A DNA stretch of 64,000 bases from Streptomyces actinomycinicus (GTDB lineage Bacteria; Actinomycetota; Actinomycetes; Streptomycetales; Streptomycetaceae). Position numbers and translations under genes: made by a program. The stretch covers positions 1 to 64,000 of the forward strand of contig NZ_JAERRK010000011.1 in assembly GCF_016741775.1 (NCBI RefSeq), written 5' to 3'. Below are positions 8,428-16,608 of this stretch, piece by piece. How positions within the stretch are numbered: position 1 is the first letter of the stretch; every line of letters starts with the position of its first letter. Under the pieces are notes generated by a model, which worked only from the letters and a program-made list of their open reading frames with translations, did no database searches and was not told where the DNA came from.

Positions 8428-8545
8428 GACGCCAAGGCGGCTTGGCCCGGGGCGGTGTCGCCCTCGGGCGCCCCGGCGCAGATCATGGCGCCGGGCGGCA
8501 TGGCGCAGGGCGGCACCGGTAGTCGGTGCCGCCCTTGCGGGTGTG

Positions 8546-9046
8546 TCAGCCGAGCACCTTGGCGGACTCGATGACCACGGGCTCGGTGGGGACGTCCCCG
8601 TGGCCCTGCCGGTTGCCGGTCTTGACGCCCTTGATGGAGTCGACGACGTCCTGACCCTCGGTGACCCGGCCGAACACGGCGTAGCCCCAGCCGTTCGGGG
8701 TCTTCGACGAGTAGTTGAGGAAGGCGTTGTCCGAAACGTTGATGAAGAACTGGGCCGTTGCGGAGTGCGGGTCGCTCGTCCGCGCCATCGCCACGGTGTA
8801 GGCGTTGTTCTTCAGCCCGTTGTCGGCCTCATTCTGGATCGGGCCCTGGGTGGGCTTCTGGAGCATGTCCGGGGTGAAACCGCCGCCCTGGATCATAAAG
8901 CCGTTAATTACCCGATGGAAAATCGTGCCGTCGTAGTGGCCGTTGCCCACGTACGTCAGGAAGTTCTCGACGGTCTTGGGCGCCTCGGCGTCGTTGAGTT
9001 CCAGCACGATGCGGCCGAAGTTGGTGTTCAGCTCGACTGTCGACAT
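8546..9046 (-). CDS. peptidyl-prolyl cis-trans isomerase, cyclophilin (PpiB type)
   Basis: A 166-residue cytoplasmic cyclophilin without signal peptide. It contains the core cyclophilin motifs TIFHRVINGFMIQGGG and ATAQFFINVSDNAFLN, with the catalytic Arg of FHRV. Identity with E. coli PpiB is obvious by eye along the whole length (NEADNGLKN, WGYAVFGRV). This points to the Gram-negative-type bacterial cyclophilin rather than the longer actinobacterial membrane form. It catalyses proline isomerisation during folding. The ATG 9046 follows AAGGAGAT in an A/T-rich leader that is unlike its surroundings. It stands alone and ends convergently with the thioesterase. Confidence 0.95.
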   Translation of the reverse strand: MSTVELNTNFGRIVLELNDAEAPKTVENFLTYVGNGHYDGTIFHRVINGFMIQGGGFTPDMLQKPTQGPIQNEADNGLKNNAYTVAMARTSDPHSATAQFFINVSDNAFLNYSSKTPNGWGYAVFGRVTEGQDVVDSIKGVKTGNRQGHGDVPTEPVVIESAKVLG

Positions 9047-9446
9047 CAAAATCTCCTTATTCCGGTGGGGCTTGCCCACGCCTACGGTATACGGACCTGG
9101 CGGCCGTTCTCCGGTGCGATCGAGGGCCGCGAGGACCGGCCGCTCGTGCGCACCAGGGAATATAGGACCACAGGGGGCACGCGCGGTGCGGCAGCGCCCC
9201 GGTCGTCGAACGGCCATCCGGGTCACCGCGGGTGCCGCCCGACGGACCACGGGGGCTTTTCGCCGGCCATTCGTCATCCGGGGTGACCCGCCGCGGGAAC
9301 GGCTTCCCGCGGCGGGAGGGGGCACTCCCCGGCGCATGACGGTCGGTCATACTTCAACGGGCCGCTCGTGCGGAGGAACCGGCCCCGACGGGCACCCCGG
9401 CCCCCCGGGCGGCCCCGGGCGCCCAACGGGAAGGAACGACGACGAG
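9047..9446. other. 400-bp divergent intergenic region with a strong hairpin
   Basis: This gap lies between the cyclophilin and kinase genes, which are transcribed away from each other. It holds a perfect 13-bp stem (9287-9299 with 9304-9316, loop CGGC, no T-run) about 130 bp before the kinase ATG. No convincing small gene was found on either strand. Confidence 0.6.
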
Positions 9447-10064
9447 ATGACGGCCGCAGCGGCGGCGGTGCCGGACGACCCGGAGTACGCGCGCATCCCC
9501 GACACGCCCGCCAAGGGCACGGTCATCCTGCTCAACGGCACCTCCAGCTCGGGCAAGTCCAGCATCGCCCGGGCCCTGCTCGACACCCTCGACGGCACCT
9601 GGTTCCACGTGCCGGTCGACGCCTTCCACTCCATGCGCGGCGGCACGCCCATCGCCGACGAGGACCTCCAGGCCGAGATCGACCGCACGGCCAAGGGCTT
9701 CCACCGTGCCGTCGCCGGCATGGCCGCCGCGGGCAACAACCTCGTCGTGGACCATTCGCTGACCCGCCGCTGGCGACTGCTGGACCTCCTCGGCCTGCTG
9801 GAGCCCCGGAACACGTTCCTGGTCGCGGTCCGCTGCCCGCTGCCCGAGCTGGAACGCCGGGAGAAGGCACGCGGCGACCGGCAGCCGGGGCTGGCCGCCC
9901 TGCAGTACGGGCAGGTCCATGCGCACGGCACCCACGACCTGGACGTCGACACCAGCGTGCTGTCCCCGCAGGAGTGCGCCCTGCGCATCCGCGACCTGCT
10001 GCGCCGGCGCCCGAGCCCCACCGCCTTCGAACGGTTCCGGCGGACCGCGCCCGTTACCGGCTGA
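9447..10064 (+). CDS. chloramphenicol phosphotransferase-like P-loop kinase
   Basis: A 205-residue P-loop kinase of the CPT/zeta-toxin superfamily. Walker A is GTSSSGKSS at residues 31-39, and PVDAFHSM near residue 60 carries the candidate catalytic Asp. The C-terminal part contains VRCPLPELERREKARGDR, the lid-like arginine segment of the family. The prototype from Streptomyces venezuelae phosphorylates chloramphenicol at its 3'-hydroxyl and gives self-resistance, but most homologues lie outside chloramphenicol clusters and their substrates are unknown. AAGGA sits rather far from ATG 9447, and in-frame starts further upstream are possible. It converges on the NAD kinase, with stops 6 bp apart. 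Confidence 0.8.
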   Translation: MTAAAAAVPDDPEYARIPDTPAKGTVILLNGTSSSGKSSIARALLDTLDGTWFHVPVDAFHSMRGGTPIADEDLQAEIDRTAKGFHRAVAGMAAAGNNLVVDHSLTRRWRLLDLLGLLEPRNTFLVAVRCPLPELERREKARGDRQPGLAALQYGQVHAHGTHDLDVDTSVLSPQECALRIRDLLRRRPSPTAFERFRRTAPVTG

Positions 10065-10070
10065 ACTCCC

Positions 10071-11144
10071 TCAGGGCAGTTCGGGTACGCCACCCGGCGC
10101 CGCGGGCATCGCCAGGTGGGCCAGGTCGCCCGGCGGGGGAGTGCTCACCGGCCACAGCGGAGCGGCGCCCCCGTCGGCGAGCGCGGCCGGCGCGTCGGTG
10201 AGGTTCATGCGCTCGCGCAGCCGGCCGTAGAAGCCCGTCGGACCGAGGCGCACCGCCTTGAGCCGGCGCGGAGCGGCGTACACCCCGATCCAGTCCCCCG
10301 GGCTCAGTACGCCGCGCAGCTGGCCGTCGATACTGACCGCGGCCTGCCCCGACCGTTCCAGCACCCGCAGCGCGACGGGTTCGTCCGGCGCGGCCACGAC
10401 CGAGCGGTTGAACACCATGTGCGGCGCGACCGGCGTGAAGACGAGGCCCTCCGCGCGGGGCGAGACCACCGGGCCGCCCGCGGCGAAGCTGTACGCGGTG
10501 GACCCCGTGGGCGTCGCCACCAGCAGCGCGTCGGCCGAGTAGGAGGCCAGCAGCTGTCCCGACAGATACACCGCGACCGACACCTGCCGGTCCCGGGCCA
10601 GCTTCTCCAGCACCACGTCGTTCAGGGCGGTGACGTTCAGTGCGACCCCCCAGTCCCCGCCCGCCTGGCACTCGGTGCGCACCCGGGGCGGGGGCAGCAT
10701 CGGTCCGCGGCCGTACCGCAGCAGCGCCTCCATGTGCGCGGGCACCTCCAGCCGGCAGGACGCGCGCAGGGTGAGGAGCATCCGGTTCTCCACCCGGATC
10801 CGCTCCTCCTGTACGGCGTCCAGCGCCTCCCGCACCACCGCGGCCGGGACCTCCGTCAGGAAGCCGACGCGCCCCAGGTCGACGCCGAGCACCAGTGCGT
10901 CGTTCTCGGCCGCCAGCCGGGCACCGCGCAGGAACGTGCCGTCGCCGCCCAGGGTGACGATGAGGTCGGGATCGTGCGCGGCGTCGACCTCTTCGCGGGC
11001 GCTGTGCCGCGAGCCCTGGTGCCACACGTCGATGTCGGTACACCCCACCGCGTGCTCGGCGCACCACGCGCGCACGGTCCGCGCGGCGGCCACGGCCTCG
11101 GCACGCCCACTGTGCACGACCAGGCCTACCTGGTTCACCGTCAT
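10071..11144 (-). CDS. NAD kinase
   Basis: A 357-residue ATP/NAD kinase. Diagnostic motifs are GGDGTFLRG (residues 66-74), ALNDVVLEK, and ATPTGSTAYSFAAGGP for nucleotide binding. It phosphorylates the 2'-hydroxyl of NAD to make NADP in the cytoplasm. It is longer than the usual ~300-residue enzyme because of a Pro/Ala-rich C-terminal tail of about 30 residues and an extra loop around residues 140-165. Streptomycetes usually carry more than one NAD kinase and the housekeeping copy normally lies elsewhere, so this is probably the accessory paralogue. The start ATG 11144 has GGGAGG 12 bp upstream. Confidence 0.92.
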   Translation of the reverse strand: MTVNQVGLVVHSGRAEAVAAARTVRAWCAEHAVGCTDIDVWHQGSRHSAREEVDAAHDPDLIVTLGGDGTFLRGARLAAENDALVLGVDLGRVGFLTEVPAAVVREALDAVQEERIRVENRMLLTLRASCRLEVPAHMEALLRYGRGPMLPPPRVRTECQAGGDWGVALNVTALNDVVLEKLARDRQVSVAVYLSGQLLASYSADALLVATPTGSTAYSFAAGGPVVSPRAEGLVFTPVAPHMVFNRSVVAAPDEPVALRVLERSGQAAVSIDGQLRGVLSPGDWIGVYAAPRRLKAVRLGPTGFYGRLRERMNLTDAPAALADGGAAPLWPVSTPPPGDLAHLAMPAAPGGVPELP

Positions 11145-11478
11145 ACCCGCACACCGCCTCCCAGCCGGCTCCGTCCGGAAGCCATCCTCGCCGCCCACCG
11201 CTCCGCCACGGCGCGCGCCACGCCGCCGAGGGGCAGGGCCCGGTCCCCTCGCCACCGGCCCGCCGCCGGGCCGCAGCGCCGGATCGACCGCGAGGGCACG
11301 GGGCGGTTCTTCGTCCTCCTCGGCCCGGGCCCCGTGCCGAATCGGCCATGGGCATGTCACCGCGGTGTCACAGCGTCCGGCCGGTGGAACGCCGTGGGCC
11401 GTCGCTCTGTCTGTGCCGGTGAACACCGGCTCGGCGCCGGTCGTCAGGACCACTCCAGCACACACATCGGGGGACCCC
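11145..11478. other. divergent intergenic region, NAD kinase / lipoprotein
   Basis: No gene was recognised. A short perfect hairpin (GCCGGTG AA CACCGGC, 11415-11430) lies about 50 bp before the lipoprotein ATG and would be in its leader transcript. Confidence 0.5.
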
Positions 11479-12198
11479 ATGCAGCTCCGTCACACCGGCC
11501 GCGTCACCGCGGCGGCCCTGGCCACGATCGCCGCCGCCCTGTCGCTGACGGCCTGTCAGTCAGGCGACGGCACGTCGCAGGCCGGGCCGTCGGCCACCCG
11601 GGCCCCTTCGTCCAGCGCCTCCGGCACCCCGGCCCCGGCCACCGCGAGCCCCCGCCCCGCCGACGGCACCCGGTCGGCCTCGCCCGGCCCCGCCTCACCC
11701 GCCGCCGCGTCCCCCGCCTCCGCCTCCCCGGCCTCCGACACGTCGGGCGGCAGCGCAAAGGCCTGTACGGCCAAGGCGCTGGAGGCGACGGCGTACCAGG
11801 CCGCCGACCGCCCCTCGGGCACCGGCGTCGGAGCCGCGATCGTCGAGTTCACCAACGTCTCCGCGAGCGCGTGCGTGCTGCAGGGCCACCCGACGGTGGC
11901 CGGGGCCGGCAACGGCTCGCCCCAGCACTCCGCTCCGCTGAAGGTGACCCGCACGGGCGCCGCCCCGGCCGTGCGGGTCGGGCCGGGCGGCAAGGCATGG
12001 GTGAAGCTCACCTTCGTACAGGTGCAGGGAGAGGCGGACGGGTACTGCGTGTCCGGCGCGACGCCCACCGTGTACCCGACGCTGGTGGTCGGACTGCCCG
12101 GCGCCGGTGCGCACCAAGTCGCCATGCCGGACGGCCAGTTCGCCGAGTGCGACAACAAAGTCACCATGACCGCGGTGACGGCGGCGAAGCCGTCCTGA
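11479..12198 (+). CDS. DUF4232 lipoprotein
   Basis: A 239-residue exported lipoprotein. The signal peptide ends in the lipobox LSLTAC, with Cys at about residue 27. A Ser/Pro/Ala-rich linker of about 65 residues follows, then a DUF4232 domain (about residues 95-235) with three or four cysteines (KACTAKAL, ASACVLQG, DGYCVSG, AECDNK) that probably form disulfides. The domain is common in streptomycete surface proteins, but no biochemical function is known to me. The linker is built of short SASPA-type units and may span the cell wall. The gene ends in a clear hairpin terminator. Confidence 0.82.
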   Translation: MQLRHTGRVTAAALATIAAALSLTACQSGDGTSQAGPSATRAPSSSASGTPAPATASPRPADGTRSASPGPASPAAASPASASPASDTSGGSAKACTAKALEATAYQAADRPSGTGVGAAIVEFTNVSASACVLQGHPTVAGAGNGSPQHSAPLKVTRTGAAPAVRVGPGGKAWVKLTFVQVQGEADGYCVSGATPTVYPTLVVGLPGAGAHQVAMPDGQFAECDNKVTMTAVTAAKPS

Positions 12199-12215
12199 CC
12201 CGCACGGATGCCTGG

Positions 12216-12241
12216 CCGTGGCCCCCGGGCGGGGGCCACGG
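12216..12241 (+). terminator. hairpin terminator after the DUF4232 gene
   Basis: A perfect 11-bp stem (CCGTGGCCCCC paired with GGGGGCCACGG, loop GGGC) starts 18 bp after the stop codon. There is no T-run, which is normal for actinobacterial terminators. Confidence 0.75.
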
Positions 12242-12395
12242 GGCCGGGGCCGTGTGATCTCCTCCATTGCGGTCGTCCGCCGTCCCTGTGAATCTCCCGT
12301 CGAACGATTTTCCGAAGAACTGTTATCGGCACCGCACCGAGCGGTCTCCCAGGTAACGGACAGCATCGTCGGGCGTCGAGGACAGGGAAGTTCTG

Positions 12396-14288
12396 ATGAG
12401 TACACAGCACACGGTGGACACGGCGGCACTGGTGAACGCCGCCAGAGCGGGGGACCCCGCGGCCCAGGACGCCCTGGTCAGCGCCTACCTCCCGCTGGTG
12501 TACAACATCGTGGGGCGGGCGCTGAACGGTTCGGTCGACGTCGACGACGTGGTTCAGGAGACCATGCTCCGGGCCCTCGGCTCGCTCGGCGACCTCAGGA
12601 CCCCCGAGAGCTTCCGCTCCTGGCTCGTGGCCATCGCGATGAACCGGGTCCGTGCGCACTGGCAGGACCGGCAGCTCGCCCCCGGCGCCGTCGAGGAGGA
12701 GACCGGCGACCTCGCCGATCCGGGCGCCGACTTCGTGGACCTGACCATCGTCCGGCTCCAGCTGTCCGGACAGCGCCAGGAGACCGCACGCGCCACCCGC
12801 TGGCTCGAGCCGGAGGACCGGGAGGTGCTGTCGCTGTGGTGGCTGGAGTGCGCCGGTGAGCTGACCCGGGCCGAGGTAGCCGCGGCCCTCGGCGTGTCGC
12901 CGCAGCACACCGCGGTACGGGTGCAGCGGATGAAGGCGCGGCTGGAGGCGGCCCGCGTGGTCGTACGGGCGCTCGACGCCCGGCCGGCCTGCGAGGAACT
13001 GCGCGGTGTGCTGGCCTCCTGGGACGGCCGCCCCTCCGCGCTCTGGCGCAAGCGAATAGCCCGGCACGCCCGCGACTGCGCGCGCTGCAGCGGGCTGTGG
13101 AGCGGTCTGCTGCCCGCGGAAGGCCTGTTGGCCGGACTGGCCCTGATCGGGGTGTCGTCGGCGCTGCTCGCTTCGAGTCGGTCCGCCGTGACCGGCATGA
13201 CCGCGGCCGGCTCCACCGCCCCCCTCCCGGCGTACGACCCGACGGCCACCCACCTGACCGGCGGCCGTTCCGGAGCGGGCCACGGGGGAGCGGACACCGG
13301 CCACGCGGGAGCCGACATGGGGCACGGGGGAGCGGACTTGGGCCACGGCGGAACGGACATGGGGCACGGGGGAGCGGACATGGGCCACGGGGGAGCGGAC
13401 ATGGGCCACGGCAGCACGGAAACGGGGAACTCCGGGGCGGACACGGGCCGCTTCGAGGCGGATGCGGGCCGGTTCGGGGCGGACGGCGACGGCCTCGGCT
13501 CCGACGCGCCGGTCGGCCTCCGCGCCTCCCGCCGGCGGGTCACGGCCCGGGACGAGGCCCGGCGGCAGCGGCGGAACCGGCGCCGTGCCGTCGGCGGTGC
13601 CGTGGTGGCGGCCTGTGTGGCGGGCGGCGGCTTCTGGTGGTTCGGAACCGACTCCGGCCCGCAGACCACGAAGGTGACCGCCGGCCGGACCGCCGGCGCC
13701 CCCGCCGTGGACCTCGCGGAACCCAGCGCCTCCGCGACCTCGTCGTCGCCCTCGCCCACCAAGTCGCCGTCCCCGTCGCACTCGAAGAAGGCGAGCCCCT
13801 CCAAGAGCCCCAGCCCCACCCGGAAGAGCACCGCGCCCAAGCCCGAGCGGGCGGCGCCCACGACTCCGCGCGCCACCCCCACCGTGCAGGCGCAGTCGGC
13901 TCCCACCGGGACGGTGGCCCAGGTGATCGCGCTGGTGAACAAGGAGCGGGCGGCGGCCGGATGCGGCCCGGTCACCGAGGACGCCCAGCTGGACAGGGCC
14001 GCCCAGGGACTCTCCGACGACATGGCCGCCCGCGGCTTCTTCGACCACACGGACCCGGACGGCGACGGCCCCGGCGAGCGCATCACCGCGGCGGGCTACC
14101 GCTGGTCCACCTACGGCGAGAACATCGCCCGGGGGCAGCAGACCCCGCAGGCGGTGATGGACTCCTGGATGAACAGCCCCGGCCACCGTGCCAACATCCT
14201 CAACTGCTCGTTCAAGAACCTCGGCGTGGGCGTCCACAACGGCTCGGGCGGCCCGTGGTGGACCCAGGACTTCGGCGCGAAGTCCTGA
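12396..14288 (+). CDS. ECF sigma factor fused to a membrane segment and a CAP/SCP domain
   Basis: A 630-residue fusion. Residues 1-90 and about 135-190 are sigma regions 2 and 4 of an ECF RNA polymerase sigma factor (DVDDVVQETMLRAL; AALGVSPQHTAVRVQRMK). At about 222-233 follows the anti-sigma zinc signature HxxxCxxC (HARDCARC). A hydrophobic stretch (about 243-260), a His/Asp repeat (294-348) and a basic segment lead to a second hydrophobic helix near 401-418. A Ser/Pro/Lys linker follows, then a CAP/SCP/PR1 domain (about 506-630, with NKERAAAGC, YGENIARG, SPGHRANILN). The domain order suggests a membrane-tethered sigma factor with an external sensory or binding domain. Release would require proteolysis, but no cleavage site can be read. 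AGGGAAG precedes ATG 12396. Confidence 0.9.
   Translation: MSTQHTVDTAALVNAARAGDPAAQDALVSAYLPLVYNIVGRALNGSVDVDDVVQETMLRALGSLGDLRTPESFRSWLVAIAMNRVRAHWQDRQLAPGAVEEETGDLADPGADFVDLTIVRLQLSGQRQETARATRWLEPEDREVLSLWWLECAGELTRAEVAAALGVSPQHTAVRVQRMKARLEAARVVVRALDARPACEELRGVLASWDGRPSALWRKRIARHARDCARCSGLWSGLLPAEGLLAGLALIGVSSALLASSRSAVTGMTAAGSTAPLPAYDPTATHLTGGRSGAGHGGADTGHAGADMGHGGADLGHGGTDMGHGGADMGHGGADMGHGSTETGNSGADTGRFEADAGRFGADGDGLGSDAPVGLRASRRRVTARDEARRQRRNRRRAVGGAVVAACVAGGGFWWFGTDSGPQTTKVTAGRTAGAPAVDLAEPSASATSSSPSPTKSPSPSHSKKASPSKSPSPTRKSTAPKPERAAPTTPRATPTVQAQSAPTGTVAQVIALVNKERAAAGCGPVTEDAQLDRAAQGLSDDMAARGFFDHTDPDGDGPGERITAAGYRWSTYGENIARGQQTPQAVMDSWMNSPGHRANILNCSFKNLGVGVHNGSGGPWWTQDFGAKS
13276..13440 (+). 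repeat. 21-bp / seven-residue tandem repeat inside the sigma-CAP gene
   Basis: About seven tandem copies of a 21-bp unit encode G-H-G-G-A-D-M and variants (AGADMGH, GGTDMGH, GSTETGN). His and Asp recur every seven residues. The most alike copies are nearly identical at the DNA level, so copy number could vary. Confidence 0.9.
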
Positions 14289-14446
14289 GTCACTCCGGCC
14301 GCCGCCCAGCCCCCGGCACGGCCACGCGCCTCCGCCGGGGCCAGGGTGTCGTGCGGCCGTGCGCGTCCCGGGTGGGGCGCCGTACGACCGCGGGGGCCCG
14401 CCGGCCCGGCGTCGTGCGGCCGTAGGTATCCGTCGGTCGCCGTCTC

Positions 14447-15199
14447 CTACGGTCGTCCCGTGCCGGAACAGCTGCCCGGGGTGTGTCCGAAGGTGCGGCG
14501 GAAGACGTCGATGAACGCGCTGGCCGAGGACCAGCCGCAGCGGTGCGCCACCGTGGTCACCGGCGTGTTCCCGGCCAGCAGCACCAGCGCGTGGTGCAGC
14601 CGCAACTGGGTGCGCCACTGCGGGAACGTCATGCCGAGGTCACCGCGGAACAGCCGGGAGAGCGTACGGTCGCTCGCCCCCACCTCCCGGCCCAGCTCCG
14701 CCAGCGTGCGCCCGTCGGCCGGGTCGGCGGTCAGGATCCCGCACAGCGCACGCAGCAGGGGTGAGGCCGGCATCGGCAGGTGCAGCGGCTGCTGGGGCGA
14801 GGCCCGCAGCTGATCCAGCAACACCGCGCGCAACCGGGCCCGTTCGGGGCTGTCGTCCTCCGGCGCACCGGTGTGGGCGACGATCAGCTCGCGCAGCAGC
14901 GGGCCCACGGCGAGCACGGTCGGCGCGTCCAGACCGAGCGGGTTCTCGGTCGCCGGCAACCCCACCAGATGCAGTTCGAGCGCCCCGTGCGCCTGGTGGG
15001 CGTGCACCGTGCCGGCCGGCACCCAGATGGCACGCGTGGCAGGGGCGATCCACGAACCCGCGTCCGTCGTGACGGCCAGCACGCCCCGGCCCGCGTAGAC
15101 GATCTGGTGGTCGTCATGCCGGTGGGCGTCCACCGTCGCGCCGGACGCCAGCCACTGGGTGCGGGTGGGGGCCACCGGCTCGTGGCGGATCTCCGTCAT
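14447..15199 (-). CDS. AraC-family transcriptional regulator with cupin sensor
   Basis: A 250-residue regulator. The N-terminal cupin (about residues 20-105, with VDAHRHDDHQIVYAGRG) is followed by an AraC-type double helix-turn-helix (about 150-245, TLAELGREVGASDRTLSRLFRGDLG and a second helix pair ending FRRTFGHTPG; both shown only as landmarks). It is transcribed divergently from an MFS exporter with 54 bp between the start codons, the standard arrangement for local control of an efflux gene. Ligand not readable. The start ATG 15199 has no strong ribosome site in the short leader. Confidence 0.88.
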   Translation of the reverse strand: MTEIRHEPVAPTRTQWLASGATVDAHRHDDHQIVYAGRGVLAVTTDAGSWIAPATRAIWVPAGTVHAHQAHGALELHLVGLPATENPLGLDAPTVLAVGPLLRELIVAHTGAPEDDSPERARLRAVLLDQLRASPQQPLHLPMPASPLLRALCGILTADPADGRTLAELGREVGASDRTLSRLFRGDLGMTFPQWRTQLRLHHALVLLAGNTPVTTVAHRCGWSSASAFIDVFRRTFGHTPGSCSGTGRP

Positions 15200-15253
15200 C
15201 ACCTGGCAGATTATCGAAAGCACGACAGACCCGCCGGGCCGGAGCATGACCGG

Positions 15254-16462
15254 GTGCGAAGGAAAACATCGATCGCCCTCCTCTCCGCCGGGCACGCCTG
15301 CGTCGACGTCTACCAGGGGTCCGTCGCCGCCCTGATCCCGTTCCTCGTCGCGGAGCGGGCCTACGGCTATGCCGCCGCCTCGGGCGTGGTCCTGGCCGCC
15401 TCCCTGCTGTCGTCCGTGGCACAGCCGCTGTTCGGTGCGCTCACCGACCGCCGGCCGGCCCCCTGGCTGCTGCCGGCCGGCACGGTGCTGGCCGGCCTGG
15501 GCATCGCGCTGAGCGGAAGCAGTGCCTCGTACAGCCTGACACTCCTGTGCGTGGCGGTGTCCGGGGCCGGTGTCGCCGCGTACCACCCCGAGTCGGCCCG
15601 CGTCGCCCGGCTGGCCGGCGGGGGCAGCCACAGCGCCATGGGCTGGTTCGCCCTGGGCGGCAACGTGGGCTTCGCGCTGGCCCCGCTCCTGGTCGCGGCG
15701 GTCGTGGGCACGGGCGGCCTGCACCGGACCCCGCTCCTGCTGCTGCCGGCACTCGCCGGCGCGGCGCTCAGCCTGGCCGCCCTGCGCACCCCGGCGCGGC
15801 GGGCGCGTCCGCTCGCCACGCAACCGGCGGCCGGCACCGACGACAGAGCCTCGTTCCTGAAGCTGTCGCTGGCCGTCGTGTGCCGTTCGGTCGTGTTCAC
15901 CGGCCTGAGCGGCTTCCTGTCCCTGTACGCCACGCAGCGCCTGGGCGGCAGCGCGGCAGCCGGCACGGCCGCGCTGTTCGTGCTCTACCTCGGGGGCGCG
16001 GCCGGCTCCGTGCTGGGCGGCGCCCTGGCGGGCCGCCGGGACCGGGTCACGGTGTGCCGGTGGTCGTATCTGCTCTCGGTCGGCGCGGTCGCGGGCGTCG
16101 TCCTCGTCCCCGGCCCCGCCCTGTACCTGTGCGTGGCCCTGACCTCCGCCGGTCTGTACGTCCCGTTCTCCCTCCAGGTCACGCTCGGCCAGGACTATCT
16201 GCCGACCCGTGTCGGCACCGCCGGCGGCATCACCCTCGGTCTGACCGTCAGCATCGGCGGTCTGGCAGCCCCCGTCATCGGCCGGCTCGCCGACGCGACC
16301 TCGCTGCGGACCGCACTCACCCCGCTGATCCTGATGCCGGCCCTGAGCTGGCTCCTGTTCCGCGGACTGCCGGAGCCCGCCGCCCCGCGACGGCAGGACA
16401 CCGATACGCCGGTGAGTCACGACACCGATACGCCGGTGAGTCACGACGCCGGTACGCCGTGA
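15254..16462 (+). CDS. MFS efflux transporter, fosmidomycin-resistance (Fsr) type
   Basis: A 402-residue major-facilitator protein with about twelve hydrophobic segments. The N-terminal SAGHACVDVYQGSVAALIPF and GALTDRRPAPW after helix 2 resemble the Fsr/YfcJ-type drug exporters. It probably exports a small toxic compound by proton antiport. The start GTG 15254 has GGAG about 10 bp upstream. It is divergent from its presumed AraC regulator. The last 23 codons are made from a tandem repeat: TDTPVSHD occurs twice, and the repeat array carries on past the stop codon, so the natural C-terminus has probably been rewritten by repeat expansion. Confidence 0.85.
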   Translation: MRRKTSIALLSAGHACVDVYQGSVAALIPFLVAERAYGYAAASGVVLAASLLSSVAQPLFGALTDRRPAPWLLPAGTVLAGLGIALSGSSASYSLTLLCVAVSGAGVAAYHPESARVARLAGGGSHSAMGWFALGGNVGFALAPLLVAAVVGTGGLHRTPLLLLPALAGAALSLAALRTPARRARPLATQPAAGTDDRASFLKLSLAVVCRSVVFTGLSGFLSLYATQRLGGSAAAGTAALFVLYLGGAAGSVLGGALAGRRDRVTVCRWSYLLSVGAVAGVVLVPGPALYLCVALTSAGLYVPFSLQVTLGQDYLPTRVGTAGGITLGLTVSIGGLAAPVIGRLADATSLRTALTPLILMPALSWLLFRGLPEPAAPRRQDTDTPVSHDTDTPVSHDAGTP

Positions 16463-16546
16463 CGCGGGTACGCCGTGACGCGGGTACGCCGTGACGCGGG
16501 TACGCCGGTATGCAGGTACGCCGTGAGGCGGGTACTCCGTGACTGT
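16397..16546. repeat. compound tandem repeat spanning the MFS gene stop codon
   Basis: Two identical 24-bp units (16397-16420 and 16421-16444) are followed, after a 6-bp bridge, by six 16-bp units (16451-16546) based on GGTACGCCGTGACGCG. The first three 16-bp copies are identical and the last three diverged. Both unit types share TACGCC and GTGA, so the array is one minisatellite of changing period. Confidence 0.95.
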
Positions 16547-16608
16547 CCGGCGGTGCGTACCGCGCCGGACGGACGGTGCGAAGACCCCACGACACCGGAG
16601 GAGACGAC

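Noticed and set aside
9447..10064. Zeta-type toxin of a toxin-antitoxin system
   Set aside because: There is a P-loop match, but no small antitoxin gene is adjacent; the chloramphenicol-phosphotransferase-like reading fits better.
12396..14288. Two genes wrongly joined (sigma factor and CAP protein)
   Set aside because: The frame is continuous through the zinc motif, repeat, helix and linker, with no stop or internal ribosome site, so the fusion looks genuine, although resequencing of the repeat would help.
11556..14618. 1,000-codon minus-strand frame antisense to the lipoprotein and sigma-CAP genes
   Set aside because: A shadow of GC-rich third codon positions; it lacks a ribosome site and domain motifs.
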